DNA of 64,000 nucleotides from Aliirhizobium smilacinae (GCF_006335145.1 NZ_VDMN01000003.1:186001-250000), one strand, 5' to 3'. Positions 35,590 through 45,653 are shown, counted from the first letter of the stretch. Made by a program: numbers and translations. Notes: a model not told the origin generated them from the sequence alone.

Positions 35590-36621
35590 ATGCCGCGAAC
35601 GATCCTGTATGTTGACGACGATGTCGCCCTGGCCCGTCTCGCGGCACGCCATCTCGGCCGTGCCGGCTACGATGTGATCGCTGCCGTCGATGGCGCCACC
35701 GCCATGGCGGCGTTCGAAAAGGGCGGGATCGACGCAGTCGTTCTCGACCACTATCTCCGGACCGAGACCGGAATGGATATCTTTCACCGGCTGCAGGAAC
35801 GGGGCTGCTCTGCTCCGATCATCTACGTCACCGGATCCAGCGACGCGACGATCGCCATCGAGGCGATGAAGAACGGCGCTTCCGACTATGTCATCAAGAC
35901 GGTGGGCGACGAGTTCTGGCCTCTGATGCAGAATGCGATCGGCCAAGCGATCTCGACCGCGGAACTGCGCCAGGAAAAAGAGAAGGCAGATCTGGAGATC
36001 CGCCTCGGCAAGGAGCGCGCGGAAGTGCTGCTCGCCGAAGTCAATCACCGCGTTGCCAACAGTCTGGCGCTGGTTGCCGCGCTGATCCGCCTGCAGGCCG
36101 GCAGCAGCAAGAACGAAGACGTGAAGGCGGCACTGGCAGAAACGCAGGCGCGCATTACCGCCATCGCCGGCATGCATCGCAGCCTCTACACGTCCGACGA
36201 CGTTCGGCAGGTAGAGATGGACAAGTATCTCGGGACGCTGGTGACCGAGGTGCAGGGCACCGTGGCCGATCGCCAGGGGCCGTCGATCCGGATCGCTGCC
36301 GATTGTGTGGCGCTGACCTCCGACAGGGCCGTTTCCGTCGGTATGATCGTCACCGAACTGCTGACCAATGCCTTGAAATATGCCTATCCTCCCGGCACGG
36401 AAGGCGAGGTGAGGGTGACGCTTGCTCTTCAAGATGATGGCAAAGCACTTCTGGCTGTCGAAGACGATGGTATCGGCTGGACGGAGGGAGACAGCCCGAA
36501 GGGAACCGGCCTCGGCAGCCGTATTGTCAAGTCCATGGCCTCGACACTGGGATCCTCGATCGAATATGTGCCGCGGTCCGTCGGAACACGCGCCGAAATG
36601 ACCATCGATCTTTCCGTCTGA
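35590..36621 (+). CDS. REC and HisKA_2/HWE hybrid kinase
   Basis: A 343-residue soluble protein. The N-terminal REC domain (phosphoacceptor Asp53 in AVVLDHYLRTET, Lys in YVIKTV) is fused to a HisKA_2-type kinase. Its phosphoacceptor is probably His153 in EVNHRVANSLALV, and the ATPase domain has TELLTNALKYAYP, EDDGIGWTEG and GTGLGSRIV. It is the third gene of the sensor cluster, 9 bp after the response regulator. The design suggests that its own kinase activity is set by phosphorylation of its REC domain. Confidence 0.87.
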   Translation: MPRTILYVDDDVALARLAARHLGRAGYDVIAAVDGATAMAAFEKGGIDAVVLDHYLRTETGMDIFHRLQERGCSAPIIYVTGSSDATIAIEAMKNGASDYVIKTVGDEFWPLMQNAIGQAISTAELRQEKEKADLEIRLGKERAEVLLAEVNHRVANSLALVAALIRLQAGSSKNEDVKAALAETQARITAIAGMHRSLYTSDDVRQVEMDKYLGTLVTEVQGTVADRQGPSIRIAADCVALTSDRAVSVGMIVTELLTNALKYAYPPGTEGEVRVTLALQDDGKALLAVEDDGIGWTEGDSPKGTGLGSRIVKSMASTLGSSIEYVPRSVGTRAEMTIDLSV

Positions 36622-36828
36622 TCCGCTGGCCCCTTCACTTGTTCCAGCCATTGCAATACATTGCCGCCGACCTTATGATTTCCACTCATAGGTGAAGGTG
36701 CGCAGTTCCGAGAACCGGTCCACGGTTTTCCGAACTGCGCGCGAGATCACATCTGGAATTCAACGGTAGCCGCCATAAGCGGTCAACGTTTTTGTGCGCA
36801 GGATATTGTCCCAGCCTAAGAGCACCTT

Positions 36829-38115
36829 TTGTTAACCGAAATTTTCATCGTCGTTGCACTCACCGTCCTGAACGGTGTTTTGGCAATGTCGGAACTTGCC
36901 GTCGTGTCATCCCGTCCGGTCCGTCTCAGGATCATGGCAGAGCAGGGCAACCGTGGCGCAGCCACAGCCATCAAGCTCGCCGAGGACCCGGGCCGCTTCC
37001 TTTCCAGCGTACAGATCGGCATCACACTTGTCGGCGTTCTCTCCGGCGCCTTTTCTGGAGCAACGCTCGGTACACGCCTGACCGGCTGGCTCGAAGCGCA
37101 GGGCATGTCCGAAAACCTGGCGGACTGGCTTGGTGTCGGCGGTGTCGTTGTCATCATCACCTACATGTCGCTCATCCTCGGCGAACTTGTGCCGAAGCAG
37201 ATCGCATTGCGTGCGCCGGAATCCGTCGCGGCGCGTGTCGCGCCGGCCATGAAGCTTGTCGCGACCTTCGGCGCTCCGATCGTCTGGTTCCTCGATATTT
37301 CCGGCCGTTTCGTGCTGGCCATTCTCGGTCAGCGAGGCGAGTCCGACGACAAGGTGACGGACGAGGAAATCCGCACCGTTCTCGCCGAAGCACAGAGTGC
37401 GGGCGTGATCGAAAGCGGTGAATCCGAGATGATTTCCGGCGTCATGCGCCTTGCCGACCGCACCGCGCGCGGCCTGATGACGCCGCGCCGCGATGTCGAG
37501 GTGATCGATACCGAGGATGAACCGGAAGAGATCCGCGCCCAGCTTCGGGCGACGACGCGTTCGCGCCTGCCGGTTCGCAAAGGCAGTTCCGACGAAATCC
37601 TCGGTGTGTTGTTCGTCAAGGATGCCTATGATTTCATGGCCGGGGGACGGCAGTTCGACATTCAGTTGGCGATGCGCGACGCGCCTGTCGTGTCCGACCT
37701 GACCGGTGCGCTCGACGTCATCCAGGCCTTGAGAAAGGCGCCGGCGCATATGGTTCTCGTTTATGACGAATACGGTCATTTCGAAGGGATCATCAGCTCC
37801 GGTGACGTGCTGGAAGCGATTACCGGCGTTTTCCAGGAGAATTCGAGCGAGGAGCCGGCCATCGTCGCGCGTGACGACGGGTCCTTCCTCATCGCCGGCT
37901 GGATGCCGGTCGACGAGTTTGCCGATCAGATGGGCATCGCGGTCGATGAAGATCCCGGATACGAAACCGTTGCCGGTTTCGTGCTGGACGAATTGAAGCA
38001 CCTGCCGGAACTGGGCGAACGCTTCACGGCCCATGGCTGGACATTCGAAGTCGTCGATCTTGACGGACGCCGGATCGACAAGCTGCTGGTCTCTCGCGCA
38101 ACAGAGAAGTCCTGA
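36829..38115 (+). CDS. CBS/CorC-domain membrane protein (UPF0053, HlyC/CorC family)
   Basis: A 428-residue protein with an N-terminal DUF21 membrane domain (about 1-140: four segments), two CBS domains (from about 200: RGLMTPRRDVEVIDTED; GALDVIQALRKAPAHMVLVY with EYGHFEGIISSGD) and a C-terminal CorC/HlyC domain (FLIAGWMPVDEFADQMG to RIDKLLVSR). Such proteins are linked to magnesium or metal efflux. The start is a TTG at 36829 with AAGAG before it, the only in-frame option near the first membrane helix. Its stop overlaps the next gene by one base. Confidence 0.85.
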   Translation: MLTEIFIVVALTVLNGVLAMSELAVVSSRPVRLRIMAEQGNRGAATAIKLAEDPGRFLSSVQIGITLVGVLSGAFSGATLGTRLTGWLEAQGMSENLADWLGVGGVVVIITYMSLILGELVPKQIALRAPESVAARVAPAMKLVATFGAPIVWFLDISGRFVLAILGQRGESDDKVTDEEIRTVLAEAQSAGVIESGESEMISGVMRLADRTARGLMTPRRDVEVIDTEDEPEEIRAQLRATTRSRLPVRKGSSDEILGVLFVKDAYDFMAGGRQFDIQLAMRDAPVVSDLTGALDVIQALRKAPAHMVLVYDEYGHFEGIISSGDVLEAITGVFQENSSEEPAIVARDDGSFLIAGWMPVDEFADQMGIAVDEDPGYETVAGFVLDELKHLPELGERFTAHGWTFEVVDLDGRRIDKLLVSRATEKS

Positions 38116-38714
38116 TGCCGGGCCGATCGATAAAATCCGTGCTGCGGGCCGAAAGGCTCGCAGCACGCGATGCGCTCGATGTCGCGGAACGCGTGGAAAA
38201 GAGCCTGTTGCTTGCATCCCATGGCATGGGTGCGATCGATCTGGATGGCCCGACGGTCGTGTCGGGTTTTCTTCCGATCCGTTCCGAGGTGGATGTCCGG
38301 CCGTTGATGGACCTTCTCGAAGACCGGGGCGCGCGGATCTGCGTGCCTGTCGTGCTCGACAAGCAGACCATCGTTTTCCGCGAATTCGTGCATGGGGCCG
38401 AACTGGTCTCGGGCGTCTTCGGCACCGTCGGGCCGGGGCCTGAAGCGGTCGAACTCGATCCTCAGATCATGCTGGTGCCGCTTGCTGCTTTCGATGCGCG
38501 AGGCCATCGGATCGGTTACGGCGGGGGCTATTATGACCGGGCAATTCACCGTTTGCAGCAAAAAGGCATTAACCCGCGGTTGATCGGCATTGCATTCGAC
38601 TGCCAGGAAGTGGCATCAGTTCCCGATGAACCTCATGATATAAGGCTTCACGGGATACTGACGGAAAGCGGTCTTCGCGATCTGTCCGATGAGGCCATTG
38701 CGAAGATTGGATAG
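38115..38714 (+). CDS. fau: 5-formyltetrahydrofolate cyclo-ligase
   Basis: A 199-residue enzyme that uses ATP to convert 5-formyl-THF to 5,10-methenyl-THF, recycling the inhibitory storage form. The N-terminal SVLRAERLAARDAL includes conserved Arg residues. The C-terminal ALDFHRVG-like block is LAAFDARGHRIGYGGGYYDR, with the ATP site. In other bacteria this gene (ygfA/fau) sits just after 6S RNA; here the signalling cluster and a CBS-domain gene lie between. It overlaps the upstream gene by one base (TGATG) and is 2 bp from the next. Confidence 0.9.
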   Translation: MPGRSIKSVLRAERLAARDALDVAERVEKSLLLASHGMGAIDLDGPTVVSGFLPIRSEVDVRPLMDLLEDRGARICVPVVLDKQTIVFREFVHGAELVSGVFGTVGPGPEAVELDPQIMLVPLAAFDARGHRIGYGGGYYDRAIHRLQQKGINPRLIGIAFDCQEVASVPDEPHDIRLHGILTESGLRDLSDEAIAKIG

Positions 38715-38716
38715 GA

Positions 38717-39541
38717 ATGCGCCTTCTCTTTTTAGGTGACATGGTCGGCAAGACCGGCCGCACAGCCGTATGGGAAAAGCTGCCGGGTCTGATTTCCGAC
38801 CTGAAGCTCGACTTCGTTATCGTCAACGGCGAGAACGCGGCCGGCGGCTTCGGCATTACGGAAGATATCTTTCTCGAGACGATCAATGCCGGTGCCGACG
38901 TCGTCACCACCGGCAATCACGTATGGGACCAGAAGGAAGCCGTCGGTTTTGCCGGTCGCCACGACCAGTTCCTGCGGCCCGCGAATTATCCCGCCGGCAC
39001 GCCCGGCAAGGGATCGGGTGTCTTTTATGCCCGCAACGGCGCTCGCGTGCTGGTGGCCAACATCATGGGCCGCGTGTTCATGCATCCCGAGCTCGATGAT
39101 CCCTTCAAGAGTGCCGAGGCAATCCTTGCCGCGGCACCTTTGAAGGAGCAGGCGGATGCGGTGATCTTCGATTTCCATGCCGAGGCAACCAGCGAAAAGC
39201 AGTGCTTTGGCCATTTCGTCGATGGCCGTGCCAGCCTTGTCGTAGGTACCCACACGCATGTGCCGACGGCAGACTGCCAGATCCTGAATGGCGGCACCGG
39301 ATACATGTCCGATGCCGGCATGTGCGGGGATTACGACTCGTCGCTCGGCATGGACAAGGAAGAGCCGCTCAACCGTTTCATCTCGAAAATGCCCAAGGGG
39401 CGTTTCGAGGCGGCAAGCGGGCCGGCGACGCTGTGCGGTCTCGGGATCGAGATTTCGGATTCGACCGGTCTCGCTGAAAAGATCGAGCCGCTCAGGGTCG
39501 GACCGCGGCTTGCCGAGACGATCCCAAGCTTCTGGCGTTGA
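38717..39541 (+). CDS. YmdB family phosphodiesterase (TIGR00282)
   Basis: A 274-residue calcineurin-like metallophosphoesterase. Metal ligands are visible: FLGDMVGKTGR (Asp), VNGENAAGGFG (Asn, Glu), TGNHVWDQKE (Asn, His), and later VIFDFHAEATSEK and VVGTHTHVPTADC. Members hydrolyse 2',3'-cyclic nucleotides or control RNA-linked switching. Length is normal. It starts 2 bp after fau, and both are likely co-transcribed with the CBS-domain gene. Confidence 0.9.
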   Translation: MRLLFLGDMVGKTGRTAVWEKLPGLISDLKLDFVIVNGENAAGGFGITEDIFLETINAGADVVTTGNHVWDQKEAVGFAGRHDQFLRPANYPAGTPGKGSGVFYARNGARVLVANIMGRVFMHPELDDPFKSAEAILAAAPLKEQADAVIFDFHAEATSEKQCFGHFVDGRASLVVGTHTHVPTADCQILNGGTGYMSDAGMCGDYDSSLGMDKEEPLNRFISKMPKGRFEAASGPATLCGLGIEISDSTGLAEKIEPLRVGPRLAETIPSFWR

Positions 39542-40153
39542 TTGGATAGGCCGGGATCCCCATGTTAAGATGATGGCTCAAGACGCCCTGCCGCGATTGC
39601 GCGGCGGGAGCGAGCCGCTCTTGATGGAGGAAATCCGATGGTCGATCCGGTTGCCCGCATTTCTGCCACGTCCGCTTCGGCGGCAACCATGACTGAAAGC
39701 AGCCTCTCCATCGCGGAGCCGGACAATGCCTGGGCAGATGCTCGGCAATCCCATATCAACGCGGATCTTGCGGCTTTGAAAAAAAAACGAGATGAAGGTG
39801 ATGAAGGCGGGAACGAGGACGTTCCAGACACGCTCGACGATCGTCATCCACACAAGCGCCAGGACGCTGTTGCTGCGGTAGACACCGACGAGGAACAGCC
39901 CGAGGACCGCAGGTTGTCGGGCGAGAGTGAACGTATCGGCACACGAAATTTCGATGACGACACGCCTTTCGGTCTTCGCGTCATCATCATCTGAGGGTGT
40001 GAAGCCGCATGTTTCCACTTTTCCAAAGACCAATGTGCTTTGAAGCTATGACGGAATTGTGAGGCCGCGGCGGTGATGTCCGCTGGACGCGCTTTCATGC
40101 TTCCCGCATCTTTCGTTGCGGAATGGGCATGAACACGGTTCTCGGAGTGTTGC
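39542..40153. other. 612-bp region with unresolved coding strand
   Basis: Two opposing open frames overlap. On the plus strand a good ribosome site (GGAGG, then ATG at 39638) opens a 119-codon frame, MVDPVARISATSASAATMTE..., to 39997. Its second half is acidic and turns on a run of nine A (39778-39786). On the minus strand 39578-40033 has strongly rhizobial third positions (GTC, CTC, ATC, TTC) in its middle and encodes hydrophobic VLALVWMTIVERVWNVLVPA. In-frame antisense third-position bias favours the minus strand from about 39790 to 39990 and the plus strand for the first 150 bp. A frameshifted or small gene on either strand is possible; I recognise neither product. Confidence 0.4.
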
Positions 40154-41005
40154 ATGAAGCTGCGAACTCTCGCATTCGGTCTTTCGGCTTTTCTTCTTTC
40201 CGCATTTTCACCGGCCCTTGCCCAGGATGGCGGCCTTCCGATCAGCCAGTGTCAGGCGATTGCGCAAAAGCTTCCGAACGTGCGGTTCGCTAGTTTTCAG
40301 TCGTCGGATGTCCAGCCCGTTCAGGCGCAGCGAAAGCTCAGTCTTGCCGAACGGGAAGAGGTGAAGATCACCTTTGTCGGGCATTCCACCTATTTCATCG
40401 AAACGCCTGATGGTGTCGGGGTCGCGACTGATTATAGCGGCGTCTACCAGCCCTATCGGATGCCCGATGTTGTGACGATGAACCGGGCGCATTCGACCCA
40501 CTACTCGCTGAGTCCTGACCCCGCGATCAAACATGTGCTGCACGGTTGGAGCGATGTGCCGGGTGAAAAGGCCAGACACCAGGAGATGATCGGCGACGTT
40601 TATATCCGCAACGTCGTTTCCGACATCCGAAACTGGGGCGGCGGCATTGAGGAAAACGGTAATTCGATCTTCATTTTCGAAGTTGCCGGTCTCTGCATCG
40701 GTCATCTCGGTCATTTACATTTCGAGCTGAACGAGGCGCAATACACCGAGATCGGTCGCCTCGACATTCTTATGGTGCCGGTTGATGGCGGATTGACGAT
40801 GGGGGCTGACAGCATGAGCCGGGTGGTGCAGCGGCTGCGGTCTTCGCTGATCCTGCCTATGCACCGGTTCGGACCGCCGCTCGACACTTTCCTTGCCATG
40901 TTCGACGGAAAGTTCGACATCGCCTACGCAAAAGAAAAGACCATCAGGGTGTCGATGCGGTCGCTGCCGAAAAAGCCGACAATCCTTGTGCCGCAAGGGC
41001 TTTGA
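40154..41005 (+). CDS. secreted MBL-fold metal-dependent hydrolase
   Basis: A 283-residue protein with a signal peptide (LAFGLSAFLLSAFSPALA, then QDGG). The rest is a metallo-beta-lactamase fold of the UlaG/YtnP-like branch: KITFVGHSTYFIETPDGV, then NRAHSTHYS (in place of HxHxDH), IGHLGHLH and VPVDGGLTM. The shifted metal-ligand pattern means its hydrolytic activity needs proof. The start is set by the signal peptide. It is a single gene in a periplasm-facing position; the substrate is unknown. Confidence 0.8.
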   Translation: MKLRTLAFGLSAFLLSAFSPALAQDGGLPISQCQAIAQKLPNVRFASFQSSDVQPVQAQRKLSLAEREEVKITFVGHSTYFIETPDGVGVATDYSGVYQPYRMPDVVTMNRAHSTHYSLSPDPAIKHVLHGWSDVPGEKARHQEMIGDVYIRNVVSDIRNWGGGIEENGNSIFIFEVAGLCIGHLGHLHFELNEAQYTEIGRLDILMVPVDGGLTMGADSMSRVVQRLRSSLILPMHRFGPPLDTFLAMFDGKFDIAYAKEKTIRVSMRSLPKKPTILVPQGL

Positions 41006-41032
41006 CAGCCCCGGCGGCATTCCTGATCCTAC

Positions 41033-41545
41033 TTAGTGGAAGGCGGAGAAGGTGAGGTGCTGCTTGACGCCGACCTCCGGCATCTTCTCGTCCTTCATGT
41101 TGGCCTTGGCGATTTCCCAGCCGAATTTCAGCGTGCTGTTCGTTGATGCCCAGATTTCCGCATCCTCGACCTTGAACGCAAGCATGGTCAAAAGCGGATC
41201 GTCCTTGCCGTGTTCATACCAGGCGGATGTGACCGCGCTCCAGTATTCGTCGCGCTTGACGGGATCGAGCCGGACCTCGATCAGCCCCGACAGATAGGCG
41301 TGGTAATCATGGTTCTTGCCCGTAAGGCAGAAATGCGCCCGGCCGCCGGCGCCTATGGCGCGCACGATGTCAGTATCCGCCTTGGTGAAAAACCAGATCG
41401 TGCCGGTCTTCTGATCGACATTCGGGGCCATGGGCTGGAAATGTGTCTGCGTACCTTCCAGGCCGAGCATGCCGGCGTGGACGCCGTTGATCTCATCCCA
41501 GAGCTGGCGTTCGGGGGCCTCGCGTGCTTCCGTCAGACTTGCCAT
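41033..41545 (-). CDS. pyridoxamine 5'-phosphate oxidase-fold protein (general stress protein 26-like)
   Basis: A 170-residue split-barrel flavin-binding fold. Segments are LWDEINGVHAGMLGLEG, GTIWFFTKADTDIVRAIG and YWSAVTSAWYEHGKDDPLLT, typical of the GSP26/pyridoxamine-oxidase-like group. The start at MASLTEAR is preceded by AAAAGGAG, which excludes the longer frame. It converges with the MBL gene. The family binds FMN or haem-related cofactors; a stress role is inferred from family members. Confidence 0.85.
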   Translation of the reverse strand: MASLTEAREAPERQLWDEINGVHAGMLGLEGTQTHFQPMAPNVDQKTGTIWFFTKADTDIVRAIGAGGRAHFCLTGKNHDYHAYLSGLIEVRLDPVKRDEYWSAVTSAWYEHGKDDPLLTMLAFKVEDAEIWASTNSTLKFGWEIAKANMKDEKMPEVGVKQHLTFSAFH

Positions 41546-41682
41546 CGTTTTTTCTCCTTTTGTCCTGTCGATTGGCAAACGGTATGGCGTGGGCTTTGTT
41601 CCTGCGGGAAAATACCTTGAATGGTGGCGTTATCGAAATTATAAGGCGCCATTCCCACACAGGCTAAACTATCAGGGGTGCC

Positions 41683-42429
41683 ATGGCTGGCCATTCACAG
41701 TTCAAAAACATCATGCACCGCAAGGGCAAGCAGGACGGTATCCGTTCCAAGATGTTCTCCAAGCTCGCGCGCGAAATCACTGTCGCCGCGAAGACCGGTT
41801 TGCCGGACATAACGATGAACGCCGCGCTGCGCCTCGCCGTGCAGAATGCCAAGGCGCAGTCGATGCCGAAGGACAATATCGATCGTGCGATCAAGAAGGC
41901 ATCGGGCGCAGACGCCGAGACCTATGATGCGGTCCGCTACGAAGGCTACGGCCCGGGCGGCACGGCGGTTATCGTCGAAGCGCTGACCGACAACCGTAAT
42001 CGCACCGCATCGAACGTCCGTTCGATCTTCACCAAGGCCGGCGGCGCGCTGGGTGAAACCGGCTCGGTTTCGTTCTCCTTCGATCACGTCGGCGAAATCA
42101 CCTACAAGGTTTCGGTCGGCGATGCCGACAAGGTGATGGAAGCGGCAATCGAAGCCGGTGCAGATGACGTTGTTTCCGATGAAGAAGGCCACACGATCTA
42201 TTGCGGCTTCGAGGACATGAACGAAGTGTCCAAGGCGCTGGAAGCGGTGCTCGGCGAAGCCGATACCGTCAAGGCGATCTGGAAGGCGCAGAACACGATC
42301 GAAGTGGACGAGGAAAAGGCCCAGTCGCTGATGAAGCTGATCGGCAACCTGGAAGACGACGACGACGTACAGAACGTCTATTCGAACTTCGAAGTCTCCG
42401 ACGAAGTCATGGCCAAGCTTTCGGCCTGA
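41683..42429 (+). CDS. yebC: YebC/PmpR family transcriptional regulator
   Basis: A 248-residue protein, [20 protein letters not shown] at the start, [20 protein letters not shown] and [19 protein letters not shown], the standard YebC blocks. Members bind DNA and may also act on translation of proline stretches. Length is normal. It is on the plus strand upstream of the ruv cluster, with only an oxidoreductase and a chemoreceptor-like gene (both minus strand) in between; yebC-ruvC is a common order in proteobacteria. Confidence 0.95.
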   Translation: MAGHSQFKNIMHRKGKQDGIRSKMFSKLAREITVAAKTGLPDITMNAALRLAVQNAKAQSMPKDNIDRAIKKASGADAETYDAVRYEGYGPGGTAVIVEALTDNRNRTASNVRSIFTKAGGALGETGSVSFSFDHVGEITYKVSVGDADKVMEAAIEAGADDVVSDEEGHTIYCGFEDMNEVSKALEAVLGEADTVKAIWKAQNTIEVDEEKAQSLMKLIGNLEDDDDVQNVYSNFEVSDEVMAKLSA

Positions 42430-42452
42430 GCTCTATCCGACGATATAATTTG

Positions 42453-42482
42453 AAACGGGCCGGTCTTGCCGGCCCGTTTTCG
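42453..42482 (+). terminator. rho-independent terminator of yebC
   Basis: AAACGGGCCGG and CCGGCCCGTTT form an 11-bp stem with a short loop, then T residues. It also lies close to the end of the convergent oxidoreductase gene and could serve both. Confidence 0.88.
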
Positions 42483-42484
42483 TA

Positions 42485-43486
42485 TCAGCCTGTTACCTTT
42501 TCCATCATCGGCAGCGAGGCGAACAGTTCGACCGAATGGAGGCGGGCGTCTATGTCGTGGATCGGCATGGAGACGATCAGCTCGTCGGCTTCGGTTTCTG
42601 CCAGGAATTCCTTCAGTTGAGCTTCTATCGTCGGCACGGAGCCGACGGCCGCGTAACGCAGTGTATGCTCGACACTCATCTTTTCCATCGGCGTCCAGAA
42701 GCCGTCCATGCTGTCCAGCGGCTTGGGGAAACGGGTGCGGACATTCTTGCGAAGATTGACGAATTGCTGCTGCGACGAGGTGAACAGCTTTTCGGCCTCT
42801 TCGTCGGTATCGGCGGCAACACCCATGACGCCGACCATGACATAAGGCTTGTCGAGTTGCGCCGATGGCTGGAAACGTTCGCGATAGATGGCGATCGCAT
42901 CCATCAGCATGTCGGGCGCGAAATGGGAGGCAAAGGCGTAAGGGAGCCCCAGGGCGGCTGCGAGATGGGCGCTGTAGAGGCTGGAGCCGAGCAGCCAGAG
43001 GGGCACATTGGCTTCCGTGCCGGGCACTGCGATGATCGCCTGGTTCTCGACAGGAGTGCCGAGAAGATGCTTCAGTTCGACGATATCCTGCGGAAAGTTT
43101 TCTGCGCCTGCATCCATGTTGCGCCGTAACGCGCTGGCGGTGCGCATATCGGTGCCGGGTGCGCGGCCGAGGCCGAGATCGACACGGCCGGGCAACAGCG
43201 CTTCCAGCGTGCCGAACTGTTCGGCGATGACCAGAGGCGAATGGTTGGGCAACATGACGCCGCCGGAACCGACGCGGATCCTTTTTGTTGCCGCACCCAC
43301 ATGGGCGATGACGATGGAGGTGGCGGCGCTGGCAATGCCGGGCATACCATGGTGTTCGGCGAGCCAGACACGATTGTATCCCTGCTCCTCGGCCTTGATT
43401 GCCAGCTGGCGGGATTGCTCGAGCGCATCGCGCACCGAATAACCTTCGCCGACCGGCGAAAGGTCAAGTATCGAGAACGGAATCAT
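42485..43486 (-). CDS. luciferase-like (LLM class) flavin oxidoreductase
   Basis: A 333-residue TIM-barrel flavin enzyme. It begins [19 protein letters not shown] and has [20 protein letters not shown], the F420/FMN-binding block of the LLM 'MsnO8' type, followed by [20 protein letters not shown] and [13 protein letters not shown]. The reaction is probably an NAD(P)H-linked monooxygenation, but the substrate is unknown. Length is normal. It converges with yebC across the terminator. Confidence 0.87.
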   Translation of the reverse strand: MIPFSILDLSPVGEGYSVRDALEQSRQLAIKAEEQGYNRVWLAEHHGMPGIASAATSIVIAHVGAATKRIRVGSGGVMLPNHSPLVIAEQFGTLEALLPGRVDLGLGRAPGTDMRTASALRRNMDAGAENFPQDIVELKHLLGTPVENQAIIAVPGTEANVPLWLLGSSLYSAHLAAALGLPYAFASHFAPDMLMDAIAIYRERFQPSAQLDKPYVMVGVMGVAADTDEEAEKLFTSSQQQFVNLRKNVRTRFPKPLDSMDGFWTPMEKMSVEHTLRYAAVGSVPTIEAQLKEFLAETEADELIVSMPIHDIDARLHSVELFASLPMMEKVTG

Positions 43487-43589
43487 GGAACTACCTTGGA
43501 TAAGGACAAATGGGTTGTTCCTATCTAGGGAGCCGAATCCGCCGATGCGACCCTCGTGCCAAGAAAAGCATGACGAAATTTTTCCACTT

Positions 43590-44945
43590 TTAGGTCTTTA
43601 TCAGCCTCAGGTGGCTGCGATGATGGGGTGGGCGCGTGTCCGGCGGAGTGTGGTCGTCATGCAACACGGTCACCGGAATGAACCGCCCGCAATGCCGGTT
43701 GATCACGGCAATCTCCTGCGCCATGCGCTCGAGCGCGGCCTCCAGTGCGTGGTCTAGCGAGCGGCGCTGACTTGAGTATTTCAGGGCGCCGTCGAGGATG
43801 ATACCGCTGCGGGCAAGCATATCGGATGACATCGTGGATGCTTCGGATATGGCTGCGAGCTTGTGGTCGATGGTTTCGAAACTCTCGACGAGATGCTGCT
43901 CCTGCCGCGAGATATGTTCGGCCTGCGAACGGGTCTGCTTGAGGCAGACGTCGACGTCGCGTTCCAGAATTGAAGCTTGTTTTGCTGCTGTCGCGCTTGT
44001 TTCGGCCATGTCGCGCAGTTCGGACGCAAAGATCTTTAGCGTTTCCTGCGGAGACGCCATGTTTGCGGCCGCGACGCTGGCGTTGACGGAAAGCATGTTT
44101 GTTCGAAAGGCGACGTCCCGCATCAATGCGGCGATTTCCCCAATCTGCTTCTCGGCTTTATGCAGTCCTTCGGACACATCGCCATCCGTTGCGGTGGTTG
44201 TGCGGTGCTGTTGCCGATCAGCTCTGGCGTTGGCGGCAACTGCTGCGAGTTCTCTCAGCGCGGCATCCTGTTCCCGTAGCAGATCGCCAATGTCGCGCAG
44301 GCCGTTGCCCGCGACCGAGAGGGCCGGAACCTCATCGGGTAGCAGCGACCGCTCCTGCGCGAGCCGGATACGCGCCTCCGCGCATTCGCCATGAAGGGTT
44401 CCTGCAGAGTATATGATGGTTGTCAGGCTTTCGTTGAGCGAACCCACGGCTCTGTTGAAATCACCACGCAGGCCTTCAAAGCCATCGGAAAACGGTGTGT
44501 CGAGGCTTACGGAGAGATCGCCCGTCGCCAGCCGCCGCAGGCCGGCATCCAATGCGTTCAAGGCATCTTCCGAGGCTTTCTGACGGACCGCGCCGGCTTG
44601 GCCGTTCTGGACGCCGGTCGCCGGCAATCCCACAATTTGGAGCCGCCGTTGCGGTGATGTTGTATCGTGAGAAACGGGCAGCAACCGCGGACGGATATCT
44701 GCGCTTTTTTCGGGTCCGGCACCAAGAGACAATCTGGTCGGCGCCGGTCGCGTTGCGTGACCGCCGGCGATGCGGGTGGCCATCATGGCCGTCGCTATCG
44801 AAAAAACGATGACGCCCGCTGCCAAGGTTGCCGTCATGGCTGGGGACATGCCCGGAGAAAGAGCGGATGCAATCATTGCCAGCAGGCCATTCTGCAAAAC
44901 AAGCAGGACCGTGATCTTCATGAACAAAACTTGGCGTTCAGACAT
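43590..44945 (-). CDS. divergent methyl-accepting chemotaxis-like protein
   Basis: A 451-residue protein. Two membrane segments at the N-terminus (about 8-27 and 32-55) have almost no periplasmic loop between them. A HAMP-like region ([20 protein letters not shown]) and a signalling coiled coil follow; the hairpin tip reads [19 protein letters not shown], a degenerate form of the usual FQTNLLALNAAVEAAR. It has no methylation motif that I can recognise. No che genes are near, so it is an orphan receptor. Start MSERQVLF was chosen (AGAGAGGG precedes it). Confidence 0.8.
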   Translation of the reverse strand: MSERQVLFMKITVLLVLQNGLLAMIASALSPGMSPAMTATLAAGVIVFSIATAMMATRIAGGHATRPAPTRLSLGAGPEKSADIRPRLLPVSHDTTSPQRRLQIVGLPATGVQNGQAGAVRQKASEDALNALDAGLRRLATGDLSVSLDTPFSDGFEGLRGDFNRAVGSLNESLTTIIYSAGTLHGECAEARIRLAQERSLLPDEVPALSVAGNGLRDIGDLLREQDAALRELAAVAANARADRQQHRTTTATDGDVSEGLHKAEKQIGEIAALMRDVAFRTNMLSVNASVAAANMASPQETLKIFASELRDMAETSATAAKQASILERDVDVCLKQTRSQAEHISRQEQHLVESFETIDHKLAAISEASTMSSDMLARSGIILDGALKYSSQRRSLDHALEAALERMAQEIAVINRHCGRFIPVTVLHDDHTPPDTRPPHHRSHLRLIKT

Positions 44946-45126
44946 CGCCCTCTCTCCCTCTCGTATCATTCGAGAACACCCAGAACGCGGAAAAGCCGCC
45001 GCCGTTGCACAGGTCCGGACAGTTGATAGACATATGGTTATCAGGACGTTAACCAGTCTGATTTCGATGTTTCCGTTTCGTTCATATTTCGGTGGCTATC
45101 AATGCCGGGTGACGGTAAGGTGGGAT

Positions 45127-45636
45127 ATGGCAGACATCATTCGAATCATCGGCATCGATCCCGGACTTCGGCGCACGGGCTGGGGGGTCATCGACACGAT
45201 CGGCAACAGCCTGCGTTTCGTCGCATCCGGCACCGTGACGTCCGATGGAGACCTCGATTTAGCCTCGCGTCTTTGCCAGCTGCATGACGGATTGGCGGAA
45301 ATGGTGCATGCCTACAAGCCGGATGAGGCGGCGGTCGAACAGACCTTCGTCAACAAGGATGCGGTCGCGACGCTGAAGCTCGGTCAGGCCCGTGGCGTGG
45401 TCATGCTGGTGCCGGCACGCGCCGGACTGCCGGTTTCGGAATACGCGCCGAATGCGGTGAAAAAATCGGTGATCGGTGTCGGCCATGGCGACAAGAAGCA
45501 GATCCATATGATGCTCAAGATCCTGATGCCGAAGGTGGAGTTTAAGGGCGACGACGCTGCGGACGCGCTCGCCATCGCCATCTGCCATGCCCATAACCGT
45601 GGTGGAAACCGGATGCGCCAGGCACTGGCCGGGTGA
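45127..45636 (+). CDS. ruvC: Holliday-junction endonuclease RuvC
   Basis: RuvC cuts Holliday junctions in recombination. The 169-residue protein has the first catalytic Asp in [14 protein letters not shown] (Asp11), the Glu in [13 protein letters not shown] and the two C-terminal Asp residues in [16 protein letters not shown]. The start at MADIIRI was chosen; the longer frame upstream is not RuvC-like. In the usual arrangement ruvA follows closely, but here a VapBC-type module (45703-46372) sits between. Confidence 0.96.
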   Translation: MADIIRIIGIDPGLRRTGWGVIDTIGNSLRFVASGTVTSDGDLDLASRLCQLHDGLAEMVHAYKPDEAAVEQTFVNKDAVATLKLGQARGVVMLVPARAGLPVSEYAPNAVKKSVIGVGHGDKKQIHMMLKILMPKVEFKGDDAADALAIAICHAHNRGGNRMRQALAG

Positions 45637-45653
45637 GCGGGGATGTATTTGTT

